From: an uncultured Eubacteriales bacterium
Lineage (GTDB): Bacteria; Bacillota; Clostridia; Oscillospirales; CAG-272
Assembly: GCA_934467435.1 (NCBI GenBank)
Contig: CAKSLR010000009.1
Coordinates: 1 to 26,387 of the forward strand
Length of the DNA stretch: 26,387 nt
Reading direction: 5' to 3'
The position numbers were made by a program, and so were the translations under genes. The notes below the pieces were generated by a model. That model was not told where the DNA came from, did not search any database, and saw only the letters and a program-made list of their open reading frames with translations. Positions 14,279 through 21,556 of this stretch are shown here, in pieces. Each line of letters begins with the position of its first letter. Positions within the stretch are counted from its first letter, which is position 1.

Positions 14279-16246
14279 TTACCGAATCCGTGCGCCGAGC
14301 GGGGTTTCGTCATCCAAAAAGACCACACGAATGCGATCGCCCCCCGATGCCAGCAACATGCCGTTACTCTCGGTCCCGCAAAGTTTGGCAGGTGCCAAGT
14401 TGGCCACAATGGCGACCTTTTTTCCGATCAGATCCTCGGGGGCATAATCGGCAGCAATGCCGGAAACAATCTGGCGTTTTTCCTTCCCAAGATCAACCTC
14501 GAGACGCAGAAGTTTCTTGGCTTTCGGCATTTTTTCGCAGGCAGTCACGCGGGCGCAGCGCAAATCGACTGCAAGGAAGCCGTCCATGCCGATCTCGGCA
14601 GGATGCGCGTCCTCCTCCGTCTTTGTCTCCTTCTTCCCGCGTTCCGCTTCCTTGGCGGCTGCCGCCGCAGCAGCCTTCTGCTCCGCCTCCCGGTCCGCGA
14701 GGAATTTCTTCTCGTCAATGCGGGCAAACAGAACTTCGCAGGCGCCCAGCATTTCGCCGGCGTGCAAACCGCCGAACGTTGCCGTACTCTCGTAAGAACG
14801 GCACCCGGTTGCCAGGGTATTCAGAATTTTTTCCGCACTTTCAGGAATAAACGGCAATAGCAGAACAGCGGCAATGCGAATGGTTTCCAGCAGGTTGTAA
14901 AGCACCGTTCCGAGCCGCTCGGTCTTGCTTTCCTCTTTCGCCAGTGCCCAGGGCATCGTTTCGTCAATATACTTATTGGCGCGGCGCAGCATGGAGAAGA
15001 TGGCATCCAGCGCATCGGCAATATGATAATCCATCATATCGGCATAGGCAGTCTGCCTTGCCGCCGCCACAGTCGCCTTCAGTTCCGCGTCGGTTCCCTC
15101 TTCTGCGCCGGGCTCGGGAATCCGACCGCCAAAATATTTCACGGTCATAGCGTGGGTGCGGCTCACCAGGTTCCCGAGGTTGTTGGCAAGATCGGTATTA
15201 TACCGATTGACGACATTTTCATAAGCAATGCTGCCGTCAGCGGCATAGGGCATTTCGGAAAGTGCGTAATACCGCACGCCGTCTACCGAGATCAGATCGG
15301 CAAGAGCATCGGCGTACACCACATTCCCTTTGGATTTTGACATTTTATCGGCGCCGAAGTTGAACCACGGATGACCGAATACCTTTTTCGGCAGCGGAAG
15401 CCCGAGCGCCATCAGGAAGATCGGCCAATAGATGGTGTGAAACCGCAGAATGTCCTTGCCGATGATGTGAACATCTGCCGGCCAATAATGCCGGAAAAGT
15501 TCATCCTGCTCTGCCTTGTCCGGGTCATAACCGAGCGCGGTGATGTAGTTGGAAAGGGCATCTACCCACACATAAATCACGTGGCGCGGGTCGAACGGAA
15601 CGGGAATGCCCCACTGAAACGAAGAGCGCGTCACACAAAGATCCTGAAGTCCTGCCTTCAGAAAATTGTTGACCATTTCTTTCTTTCTGGATTCCGGCTC
15701 AATAAATCCCGGATTTTCTTCGATATAGCGAACCAGGCGGTCCACATACTTCCCCATACGGAAGAAATAGGCTTCTTCTTTGGATTTCTCGACCGGTCTG
15801 CCGCAATCGGGGCACTTCCCGTCTACTACCTGGGTTGCCGTAAAGAACGATTCGCACGGGGTACAATACCATCCCTCGTATTCGCCCTTGTAAATATCCC
15901 CCTGGTCATAAAACTTCTTGAAAATATGCTGCACGCTCCGCACATGATCCTGGTCAGTCGTGCGGATAAATTTATCGTAACTGGTATGCATCCGATCCCA
16001 TATGGTGCGGATTTCACCCGAAACGCCATCGACATACGCCTGCGGAGAAACACCGGCCTTCTCGGCATACCCCTCAATCTTCTGACCGTGCTCATCGGTT
16101 CCTGTCAGAAAGAAAACATCCTCTCCGATCTGGCGACGGAACCGCGCAACCGCATCCGTCATAATCACCTCATACGTATTGCCGAAGTGCGGCTTGCGGG
16201 AACTGTACGCAATCGCCGTTGTAATAAAAAACTTCTTTTTTTCCAT
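14279..16246 (-). CDS. metG: Methionyl-tRNA synthetase
   Basis: Charges tRNA-Met with methionine. 655 residues from ATG at 16244-16246, which has GGGAGG upstream. The frame is open 228 bp further, but that AT-rich extension crosses the promoter. The class I HIGH-like PHFGN lies at 19-23 and KMSKS at 301-305. A zinc knuckle C128-x2-C131 and C145-x2-C148 sits in the connective domain. An Ala/Lys/Glu-rich linker (about 520-548) leads to a C-terminal tRNA-binding domain of the EMAP/Trbp111 type (from MDGFLAVDLRCARV). That appended domain makes the enzyme a dimer in relatives. First gene of metG-tatD-radical SAM. No T-box fits in the 60-nt leader. Confidence 0.97.
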   Translation of the reverse strand: MEKKKFFITTAIAYSSRKPHFGNTYEVIMTDAVARFRRQIGEDVFFLTGTDEHGQKIEGYAEKAGVSPQAYVDGVSGEIRTIWDRMHTSYDKFIRTTDQDHVRSVQHIFKKFYDQGDIYKGEYEGWYCTPCESFFTATQVVDGKCPDCGRPVEKSKEEAYFFRMGKYVDRLVRYIEENPGFIEPESRKKEMVNNFLKAGLQDLCVTRSSFQWGIPVPFDPRHVIYVWVDALSNYITALGYDPDKAEQDELFRHYWPADVHIIGKDILRFHTIYWPIFLMALGLPLPKKVFGHPWFNFGADKMSKSKGNVVYADALADLISVDGVRYYALSEMPYAADGSIAYENVVNRYNTDLANNLGNLVSRTHAMTVKYFGGRIPEPGAEEGTDAELKATVAAARQTAYADMMDYHIADALDAIFSMLRRANKYIDETMPWALAKEESKTERLGTVLYNLLETIRIAAVLLLPFIPESAEKILNTLATGCRSYESTATFGGLHAGEMLGACEVLFARIDEKKFLADREAEQKAAAAAAAKEAERGKKETKTEEDAHPAEIGMDGFLAVDLRCARVTACEKMPKAKKLLRLEVDLGKEKRQIVSGIAADYAPEDLIGKKVAIVANLAPAKLCGTESNGMLLASGGDRIRVVFLDDETPLGARIR

Positions 16247-16311
16247 GTATGAAACCTCCCCCAGCATATTCTGCCGACCGAACCCCTGCGTCAAGCGGCA
16301 ATTCTCCTTGT

Positions 16312-16340
16312 ATTTTACCACAATTGCAAAGAAAATACAA
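16312..16340 (-). promoter_or_regulatory. Sigma-A promoter of metG-tatD-radical SAM
   Basis: On the minus strand TTGTAT (16335-16340), 17 bp, TAAAAT (16312-16317). The -35 matches three of six consensus bases. Confidence 0.6.
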
Positions 16341-16489
16341 TACCTGTCCTTGATATATTTGTTCTTTATTATCTGTGTGTCGGCTTTGAATCTTTTTCCT
16401 TCATATTTCATTCCGAATCGAATTATTTGCTTGAATTTGCAGTTTTTAATCCAATTCAAAAATTTTTTCATCAATTTTGCAAAACACTA

Positions 16490-16518
16490 TTGACAAATTG
16501 TACATAGTATGCTATAAT
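16490..16518 (+). promoter_or_regulatory. Consensus sigma-A promoter with no protein-coding gene
   Basis: A perfect TTGACA (16490-16495), 17 bp, and a perfect TATAAT (16513-16518), divergent from metG. No plus-strand ORF with a ribosome-binding site follows, and the next plus-strand signal is the terminator at 16708-16740. It matches the strength of the tRNA operon promoter at 4056-4084, as expected for a stable RNA gene. Confidence 0.92.
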
Positions 16519-16524
16519 TTCCAG

Positions 16525-16740
16525 TGTCAGGGGAACGGTGAGTCTCTCCTCCCTTTCAAGGTCTGCTCCGTTTGTTCCCGGGCGATTTCGCGGTTTGTCT
16601 TTTTTATTCCGGGAGACACCGCGTGTGACTTCTTAGTTCGACTTCTTTGTAACGTCTTCACTTTCTTTTTCTTTTTCTCCTTTTTCCCTGCCGGAAACGG
16701 CAAAGACGAGCCGGGGGCGCTGCCCCCGGCTTTGTTCTGT
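16525..16740 (+). ncRNA. Candidate structured non-coding RNA, family not recognised
   Basis: About 215 nt between a consensus promoter and a U-tract terminator, with no ORF that has a ribosome-binding site. Possible helices: GGGGAACGG (16531-16539) with CCGTT/GTTCCC (16568-16579); CGCGG (16590-16594) with CCGCG (16618-16622), extended by TGTCT/AGACA across a 2-nt bulge; a GCCG-GAAA-CGGC tetraloop hairpin (16690-16701); and the terminator stem. A 29-nt unbroken pyrimidine run (16661-16689) precedes the tetraloop. I looked for 6S, SRP, tmRNA, RNase P and common riboswitch cores and found none. The 3' part is antisense to the end of the TfoX-like pseudogene. Start taken 7 nt after the -10. Confidence 0.6.
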
Positions 16741-17056
16741 TGAATGAAGTCCGCCTCTTTGTTTGTCTTTCGGAGGTGGTGTTGCCGCGACCGGCAGCGG
16801 AATCACTTGATCCGGCAATTCTCGGTTTTCGATATCGAGGATATAATGTTCCTTCGCTCCGGGATACGGAATATCGCATTCCGCTCCCCGCAACGCCAAA
16901 AAAGTGCGGGTATTTTTTGACAAATACTGCATTGTCGCAGAGAAGCAAAATCGGTTTTTTGCGAAGATACACCATATATTCCCCAAACATTTTGCGGCTT
17001 CGCGCGATACCATACTCCGCCACCCGGTCGCATACAAATGCCGCAGATGTTGCCAT
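16633..17056 (-). pseudogene. TfoX/Sxy N-terminal-domain protein, broken by a frameshift
   Basis: The first 47 codons from ATG 17056 (after AGGAAGGGA) read MATSAAFVCDRV and RKMFGEYMVYL...LCDNAVFVKK, the start of the short TfoX family. In the next frame the rest of the domain continues as RGAECDIPYPGAKEHYILDIENREL and LPLPVA-like sequence. Removing one base from the A6 run (minus strand, 16913-16918) or the nearby T6 run (16898-16903) restores one protein. The second frame has no stop until 16633 and runs through the convergent terminator, so the natural C terminus is also unclear. TfoX-N proteins are small and of unknown role in Bacillota. It has its own promoter. Alternatives are a sequencing error in the homopolymer or slippage. 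Confidence 0.75.
16708..16740 (+). terminator. Terminator of the candidate RNA
   Basis: A perfect 9-bp G-C-rich stem GCCGGGGGC (16710-16718) / GCCCCCGGC (16722-16730) with a 3-nt loop, followed by TTTGTTCTGTT. On the minus strand there is no T run, so it acts in the plus direction only. Confidence 0.88.
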
Positions 17057-17091
17057 ACGACATTCCCTTCCTATTATTTTTCTTCCCGCCT

Positions 17092-17120
17092 ATCATAACA
17101 CATCCGTCCCATCATATCAA
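17092..17120 (-). promoter_or_regulatory. Sigma-A promoter of the TfoX-like gene
   Basis: On the minus strand TTGATA (17115-17120), 17 bp, TATGAT (17092-17097), 35 bp before the ATG. An intact promoter and ribosome-binding site suggest the frameshift is recent or artefactual. Confidence 0.75.
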
Positions 17121-17191
17121 TACGCCACCGCCTTTACAGGGGAACCGTATTTCATTCCCATTGAGAATCAAAAACAATAACGGATTGGTAT

Positions 17192-17220
17192 TTGTAATTC
17201 TTTTTTCCATGTGCTATAAT
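17192..17220 (+). promoter_or_regulatory. Sigma-A promoter upstream of the alcohol dehydrogenase
   Basis: TTGTAA (17192-17197), 17 bp, TATAAT (17215-17220). It lies at the left edge of the cupin remnant, 242 bp before the dehydrogenase start, giving an unusually long leader made of dead coding sequence. Confidence 0.7.
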
Positions 17221-17221
17221 A

Positions 17222-17386
17222 AATTACATTCCCGCCGGCGTTAAGCACTGGCACGGCGCGGTAGCAGATGAATGGTTCTCGCACCTCGCCATCGAAATTC
17301 CCGGTGAGGAAGCCCAAACCGAAAGGCAGGAACCGGTAACGGACGAGCAGTATCGGTGCGCCATCCGCAACACTAAAAATCCGTAA
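17222..17386 (+). pseudogene. 5'-truncated cupin-domain protein remnant
   Basis: The frame reads YIPAGVKHWHGA, then DEWFSHLAIEIPGEE and EPVTDEQY, and ends at TAA 17384-17386. This is the C-terminal third of a small cupin of the type found beside carboxymuconolactone-decarboxylase and oxidoreductase genes, including the metal-binding KHWHG segment and FSHLA. Upstream of about 17222 the sequence is no longer cupin-like, and no start codon or ribosome-binding site serves it. Its position before an iron-dependent alcohol dehydrogenase fits a former redox gene cluster. Confidence 0.7.
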
Positions 17387-17461
17387 ACCGCCCCTCTTTG
17401 GTACCGGGTTTCCCATCCGGCAAAACCATCTGGATCGGTAAAGAAAAAAGGAGGATGTAAC

Positions 17462-18628
17462 ATGTTAGGTAACTTCACTTATTGCAATCCCACAAAACTC
17501 TACTTCGGTAAGAATGCGTTAGAAAATCTCGGCGCAGAACTGCAAAAATACGGAAAGAATGTTCTTCTGGTTTACGGCAGCGGGTCAATCCGAAAAAACG
17601 GAATTTATGATCGTGTCATTTCCCTCCTCCGCAAAAACGGCAAGAACGTATCGGAAGATGCGGGCGTGATGCCGAACCCGACGGCAAACAAACTCCGAGA
17701 GGGGGTAGCGCGCGCCAGAGCAGCAGAAGCCGACCTGATTCTTGCCGTTGGTGGTGGGTCGGTCTGCGATTATGCCAAAGCCGTTTCGGTTTCGGTACAT
17801 TGTGAGGAGGATCCGTGGGAAAAATACTACGAACGCTTTGAAGATGTATCCTGTGAAGTTGTTCCCGTCGGGTGCGTTCTGACCATGGTGGGAACGGGCA
17901 GCGAAATGAACGGCGGATCGGTCATTACCAATACGGAAAAGAAGCGGAAGGTGGGACATGTATTCGGGGAGAATGTGTTCCCCAGGTTTTCGATTCTGGA
18001 TCCCGAATTCACCTACTCGGTACCGCAGTATCAGATGATTTCCGGCATATATGATATCATGTCGCATATTCTGGAACAGTATTTCTCAGGAACAGACGAC
18101 AATACAAGCGATTATCTTGCCGAAGGGCTTCTCCGTTCTCTGATTCACAGTGCAGAGATTGCTGTGGTAACCCCGACGGATTACGGAGCGAGAAGCAACA
18201 TCATGTGGACGGCGACCTGGGCACTGAACACACTGATTGCCAAAGGGAAAAGCACCGACTGGATGGTACACATGCTGGGGCAGGCGGTCGGCGCCTATAC
18301 CAACGCCACCCACGGCATGACCCTGGCTGCCGTCTCCCTGCCGTATTACCGCCACATCCTTCCCTATGGCACCGCCAAGTTTGCCCGGTACGCGGTGAAT
18401 GTGTGGCGGGTGGACCCGCATAACAAAACCGAACGCGCCGTTGCGGAAGAAGGGCTTGCCCGCATGGAGGCGTGGATGCGGAAACTGGGGCTTGTCATGA
18501 ACCTCACCGAACTCGGCGCTACCCCCGATATGATCGACGGCATTGCTGCGGCGACGTTTGTCATGGACGGCGGTTATAAAGTTCTGACCGAGGACGAGAT
18601 TAAGGAAATTCTGCGGGCAAGTCTCTGA
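17462..18628 (+). CDS. Iron-containing alcohol dehydrogenase (YqhD/BdhA-like)
   Basis: 388 residues of the group III dehydrogenase family, which reduces aldehydes to alcohols with NAD(P)H. The N-terminal nucleotide domain has GSGSIRKNGIYD (39-50) and GGGS...D (97-103). The C-terminal helical domain has the metal ligands Asp198 and His202 (GIYDIMSHILEQ), His270 (DWMVH) and His284 (NATHGM). The spacing matches YqhD and butanol dehydrogenases, which prefer NADPH; cofactor choice here is inferred. AAAGGAGG lies 7 nt before ATG. The gene is complete and ends at its own terminator. It probably removes aldehydes or closes a fermentation pathway. Confidence 0.95.
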   Translation: MLGNFTYCNPTKLYFGKNALENLGAELQKYGKNVLLVYGSGSIRKNGIYDRVISLLRKNGKNVSEDAGVMPNPTANKLREGVARARAAEADLILAVGGGSVCDYAKAVSVSVHCEEDPWEKYYERFEDVSCEVVPVGCVLTMVGTGSEMNGGSVITNTEKKRKVGHVFGENVFPRFSILDPEFTYSVPQYQMISGIYDIMSHILEQYFSGTDDNTSDYLAEGLLRSLIHSAEIAVVTPTDYGARSNIMWTATWALNTLIAKGKSTDWMVHMLGQAVGAYTNATHGMTLAAVSLPYYRHILPYGTAKFARYAVNVWRVDPHNKTERAVAEEGLARMEAWMRKLGLVMNLTELGATPDMIDGIAAATFVMDGGYKVLTEDEIKEILRASL

Positions 18629-18637
18629 AAATAACAG

Positions 18638-18672
18638 AAAAAACACACAAACCGCGGTTTGCGTGCTTTTTC
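18638..18672 (+). terminator. Terminator of the alcohol dehydrogenase gene
   Basis: An 11-bp stem with one A-C mismatch (18644-18654 with 18655-18665 around a tight CG turn), preceded by an A run and followed by CTTTTTC. Confidence 0.8.
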
Positions 18673-18892
18673 TTATGGCGCAACTTCCTGTAATATGGAA
18701 GCAACCAAGTAGCGGTTAGCAGCTGCAACCACACTTAGCAGACGCAAAACCAAAGGCATTCATCTTCGTTTTTTGGCGTGGAGCGATGCCTTTCATCGTG
18801 TGCGACATCCGGTACCGGAAAGGCAGCTATGTTTTTGCGTGTCAAGCGGTTAGCCGATCCTAACCTCAATAAAGTGAAAGGAAGAAACGAAA

Positions 18893-18958
18893 ATGCAAAA
18901 AACTACAGTGAAAATCGGTGGCATGGTATGCTCTATGTGCAAAAGCCCCATCACATGA
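18893..18958 (+). pseudogene. Heavy-metal-associated (HMA) copper-chaperone start, truncated
   Basis: After AAAGGA, the ATG at 18893 opens 21 codons, MQKTTVKIGGMVCSMCKSPIT, then TGA. Residues 3-16 are the first strand and metal loop of an HMA domain with the MxCxxC copper site (MVCSMC). The remaining 45 or so residues are missing, replaced directly by permease sequence in another frame. The 210 bp upstream (18680-18892) hold no gene I can recognise, only an 8-bp inverted repeat (AAAGGCAT/ATGCCTTT) near 18753-18794. Confidence 0.65.
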
Positions 18959-19290
18959 ACGCGTTTCTGAATCTCTATTATGACAACGGACTCAACGATT
19001 CCTCCCGCATTTTTCTCTCCGAAACGGCAACAGACGTAGAGCGCCGCGCGGTTATTGACCAGTACAACGGAGACTTTGGCGGTTCCCTCAACGTACAGAT
19101 ACACGGAAAAACCGTTTCGCTGGATATTTACGACCTGACGCATGATCAGATCCGCCTGATGGATGAAAACGCAGATAAACTTCCCTTGGGCGACGACGGT
19201 GCGTACGTCTGCATGCGCCTTTCGGAAACCTTCGGTCTTTCCGTCGGGGATACTTTTGCGGTCAGCCCGTTCGGAACCGATGATATCTGA
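18955..19290 (+). pseudogene. FtsX-like ABC permease, periplasmic-domain fragment
   Basis: The frame starting MNAFLNLYYDNGLNDSSRIFLSE and continuing KTVSLDIYDLTHDQIRLMDEN, DDGAYVCMRLSETFGL and GDTFAVSPFGTDDI is the extracellular (MacB-like) domain of a Clostridial FtsX-family permease. The upstream membrane segment and N terminus are absent. The frame ends in TGA 19288-19290, exactly where the sequence jumps to the C-terminal end of the same type of protein, so this is one half of an internally deleted gene. Confidence 0.7.
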
Positions 19291-19496
19291 TCGGAATTCC
19301 GCTGGGCGCTCTGACGCTTTCCTATCTGCTCAAAACGCTCGCGTCGGAATATGAGATGAAGATGGCAATCGGGTCGGACTCCTATCTTTTCACCGTTCTT
19401 TTGACCGTCGGCATGTCGCTTCTCGTCAGCAGTATGGTTGCACGCAAAAACAAAAAAATCGATATGGTTCCAGCGCTGAAGGGGCACCGGCATTGA
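19290..19496 (+). pseudogene. FtsX-like ABC permease, C-terminal fragment
   Basis: In the frame two bases on from the upstream fragment it reads IGIPLGALTLSYLLKTLASE, then a final membrane helix (SYLFTVLLTVGMSLLVSSMVA) and the basic end RKNKKIDMVPALKG, the classic FtsX-family C terminus. Stop TGA 19494-19496. The central membrane region between the two fragments (several hundred residues in relatives) has been removed. Confidence 0.72.
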
Positions 19497-19537
19497 CATA
19501 AGAGTACGCAAGCCGTTTATCGGTGCTTGTGCTGCAC

Positions 19538-20320
19538 TTACCCGATGCCGCAGAGAAAATATAAGGTTCCGCCGGGGCTTTCCGAGAAGGTGTAAGCCCC
19601 GGCGGCGGTATATACCGTTGTACGCTCCCTTTGTGGCAGATAACCAAAACAACAGGCGGCACGCACCGCGCAAACCGCGGCGGGATAGTCCGCCGGAACT
19701 TCTCTGCCCGACGAAAAAGCCCGTATTGCCAGGGTGCAGGACGACAGCGGAAAAACGAACAGCACCATACCCGGGGTGGGTGTAGCAGATAATATGCGTT
19801 CCCCCAACGCGCGGAGAGATGCCTGACGTACCCCTTTGCAGAACATCATGGCATAGCGTCCATTCTTCCCTGTTACGTCGGTCAGCGGAACATAATGGCT
19901 GCCGTTCCACACCTCGCGTCGGTGAAAGGTACATTCCTTCCGTTCCGAAATCACGCAATACCCATCCCGATAAAAGACGGCATCCTCGCCCCCCGCGTGA
20001 TAAAACGTGCATCTGGCGTTACCATGCCATAACAGTTCCCGACGCCCCTTCCAATACCAGGCTGCCGCACTTCCGATCATGCCGCCATGGGGGAAAAGTT
20101 TCCCGCCATCCCGTGCATAAGCAAAGAGCGAAAAGGCATCTTTCTCCCCCCTCACTCGTACAAGCCGCAACCATATGTCGGCATCTCCCTGATGATCGAC
20201 AAACGTTTGCCAAACAGGGCGGTTCCCCGCAAGAAAATTTCGGGAACGGATTGCCGTCTCCCCTTCTTCCAATGAAAAAGCATAGCGTTCCCCTACGGAT
20301 ACACGCTTGGCACAGTTCAT
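19538..20320 (-). CDS. Hypothetical protein at the tail of the ribosomal operon
   Basis: 260 residues; I do not recognise the family. It has no membrane segment or signal peptide and is rich in Arg, Tyr, Trp, Cys and Gly. The pattern of alternating strands suggests an all-beta protein. Eight or so Cys residues are scattered without a clear metal motif. ATG at 20320 follows GGGGGGTGA at about 10 nt. It starts 35 bp beyond the rplA terminator with no clear promoter of its own (only a TATACT-like -10), so it may depend on terminator read-through. Convergent with the decayed FtsX fragments. Codon use looks like that of its neighbours. Confidence 0.6.
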   Translation of the reverse strand: MNCAKRVSVGERYAFSLEEGETAIRSRNFLAGNRPVWQTFVDHQGDADIWLRLVRVRGEKDAFSLFAYARDGGKLFPHGGMIGSAAAWYWKGRRELLWHGNARCTFYHAGGEDAVFYRDGYCVISERKECTFHRREVWNGSHYVPLTDVTGKNGRYAMMFCKGVRQASLRALGERILSATPTPGMVLFVFPLSSCTLAIRAFSSGREVPADYPAAVCAVRAACCFGYLPQRERTTVYTAAGAYTFSESPGGTLYFLCGIG

Positions 20321-20352
20321 ACATTTTCACCCCCCATTTTGACAGTATATGC

Positions 20353-20398
20353 AAAAAAAGAAAGAAGAGACCCACATAAGGATCTCTTCTTTCTTTTT
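20353..20398 (-). terminator. Terminator after rplA
   Basis: A 16-bp A-T-rich stem (20355-20370 with 20383-20398) with a 12-nt loop, followed on the minus strand by T7. It begins 6 bp after the rplA stop. Confidence 0.88.
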
Positions 20399-20403
20399 GA
20401 CAA

Positions 20404-21093
20404 TCAACCGAGTTTTGCGTAGTTAATCTTAACGCCGGGACCCATCGTAGAGGCGATGACGCAACTCTTGATGTACTGACCCTTGGCGGTAGCCGGCTTT
20501 GCCTTGATGACAGCACCGACCAATGCATTGAAGTTATCGGCAATCTTCTCTGCACCGAACGACGCCTTGCCGATTGGGCAGTGAATGATGTTGGTTTTAT
20601 CCAGACGGTACTCAATCTTACCAGCCTTGGCTTCGGTAACCGCACGGGCAACATCCGGGGTAACGGTACCTGCCTTCGGGTTCGGCATCAAGCCCTTCGG
20701 ACCGAGAACCTTACCGAGACGACCAATCACACCCATCATGTCAGGGGAGGCGATTACCACATCAAAATCAAACCAGCCGCCCTGAATCTTGGCAACATAC
20801 TCTTCCGCGCCGACATAATCTGCGCCGGCTTCCTCTGCTGCCTTTGCTTTATCGCCACGGGCGAACACCAGCGTTTTTACCGTTTTACCGGTGCCGTGGG
20901 GAAGAACGATCGCGCCACGAACCTGCTGATCTGCGTGACGGGAGTCAACGCCGAGGCGGATGTGGAGCTCAATCGTTTCATCAAACTTTGCCTTTGCGGT
21001 CTGGCAAACCAGCGCAACAGCCTCGCTAGGGTCATACAGTTTTGCCTTTTCAATCAGAGCTGCGCTCTCTTTATACTTCTTTCCGATGCTCAT
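20404..21093 (-). CDS. rplA: 50S ribosomal protein L1
   Basis: 229 residues, full length: the N-terminal half has VALVCQTAKAKFDETIELHIRLG, and the conserved GLMPNPKAGTV motif lies near residues 138-148. L1 binds helices 76-78 of 23S rRNA and moves with the E-site tRNA. In many bacteria it also represses its own operon by binding a copy of that rRNA site in the rplK leader; such a copy is present here at 21557-21601. Last ribosomal gene of the operon, 19 bp after rplK, with GGGAGG before ATG. Confidence 0.98.
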   Translation of the reverse strand: MSIGKKYKESAALIEKAKLYDPSEAVALVCQTAKAKFDETIELHIRLGVDSRHADQQVRGAIVLPHGTGKTVKTLVFARGDKAKAAEEAGADYVGAEEYVAKIQGGWFDFDVVIASPDMMGVIGRLGKVLGPKGLMPNPKAGTVTPDVARAVTEAKAGKIEYRLDKTNIIHCPIGKASFGAEKIADNFNALVGAVIKAKPATAKGQYIKSCVIASTMGPGVKINYAKLG

Positions 21094-21112
21094 GTTTCAA
21101 TCCTCCCTAGCC

Positions 21113-21538
21113 TTATTCTTCCACCGTGATGCCCATACTGCGTGCGGTGCCGGCAACCATGCTCATGGCAGCCTCTACCGTTGCAGCATTCAGGTCAGGC
21201 ATCTTTGTTTCCGCAATCTTACGAACCTGTTCTTTGGTTAGCGACGCAACCTTGGTCTTGTTCGGGACGGCAGAAGCGGTCTCAATACCGCAAGCCTTCT
21301 TGATCAGAACGGCTGCGGGAGGAGTTTTCGTGATAAAAGTGAACGTACGATCTGCAAACACCGTGATAACCACGGGGATAATCAGACCGATGTCGTTCTT
21401 TGTTCTTTCATTGAACTCCTTGGTGAAGTTCGGAATGGAAACACCGTACTGACCAAGGGCAGGACCTACCGGCGGCTGGGGAGTCGCTTTGCCGGCGGGA
21501 AGCTGCAATTTGATATAACCCATAATTTTCTTTGCCAT
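21113..21538 (-). CDS. rplK: 50S ribosomal protein L11
   Basis: 141 residues, full length: an N-terminal PAGKATPQPPVGPALGQYGV, the conserved proline-rich L7/L12-stalk-side helix, and a C-terminal rRNA-binding domain with IRKIAETKMPDLNA and GTARSMGI. It sits at the base of the GTPase-associated centre. GGAGG at 21549-21553 lies immediately after the L1-type leader hairpin, so repression at that hairpin would cover this start. Confidence 0.98.
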   Translation of the reverse strand: MAKKIMGYIKLQLPAGKATPQPPVGPALGQYGVSIPNFTKEFNERTKNDIGLIIPVVITVFADRTFTFITKTPPAAVLIKKACGIETASAVPNKTKVASLTKEQVRKIAETKMPDLNAATVEAAMSMVAGTARSMGITVEE

Positions 21539-21556
21539 AAAAAATACACCTCCGAA

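Noticed and set aside
14279..16474. 731-codon reading of metG with an N-terminal extension
   Set aside because: The extension is AT-rich, has no family similarity and overlaps the likely promoter; GGGAGG precedes the start at 16246.
16477..16743. 88-codon plus-strand frame over the candidate RNA
   Set aside because: Its start lies upstream of the promoter, it has no ribosome-binding site, and its composition (Phe runs) reflects the pyrimidine tract.
18721..18768. Minus-strand 15-codon frame ending in KCGCSC, like a small Cys-rich peptide
   Set aside because: Too short, no ribosome-binding site, and no maturase or transporter nearby; it lies in decayed sequence.
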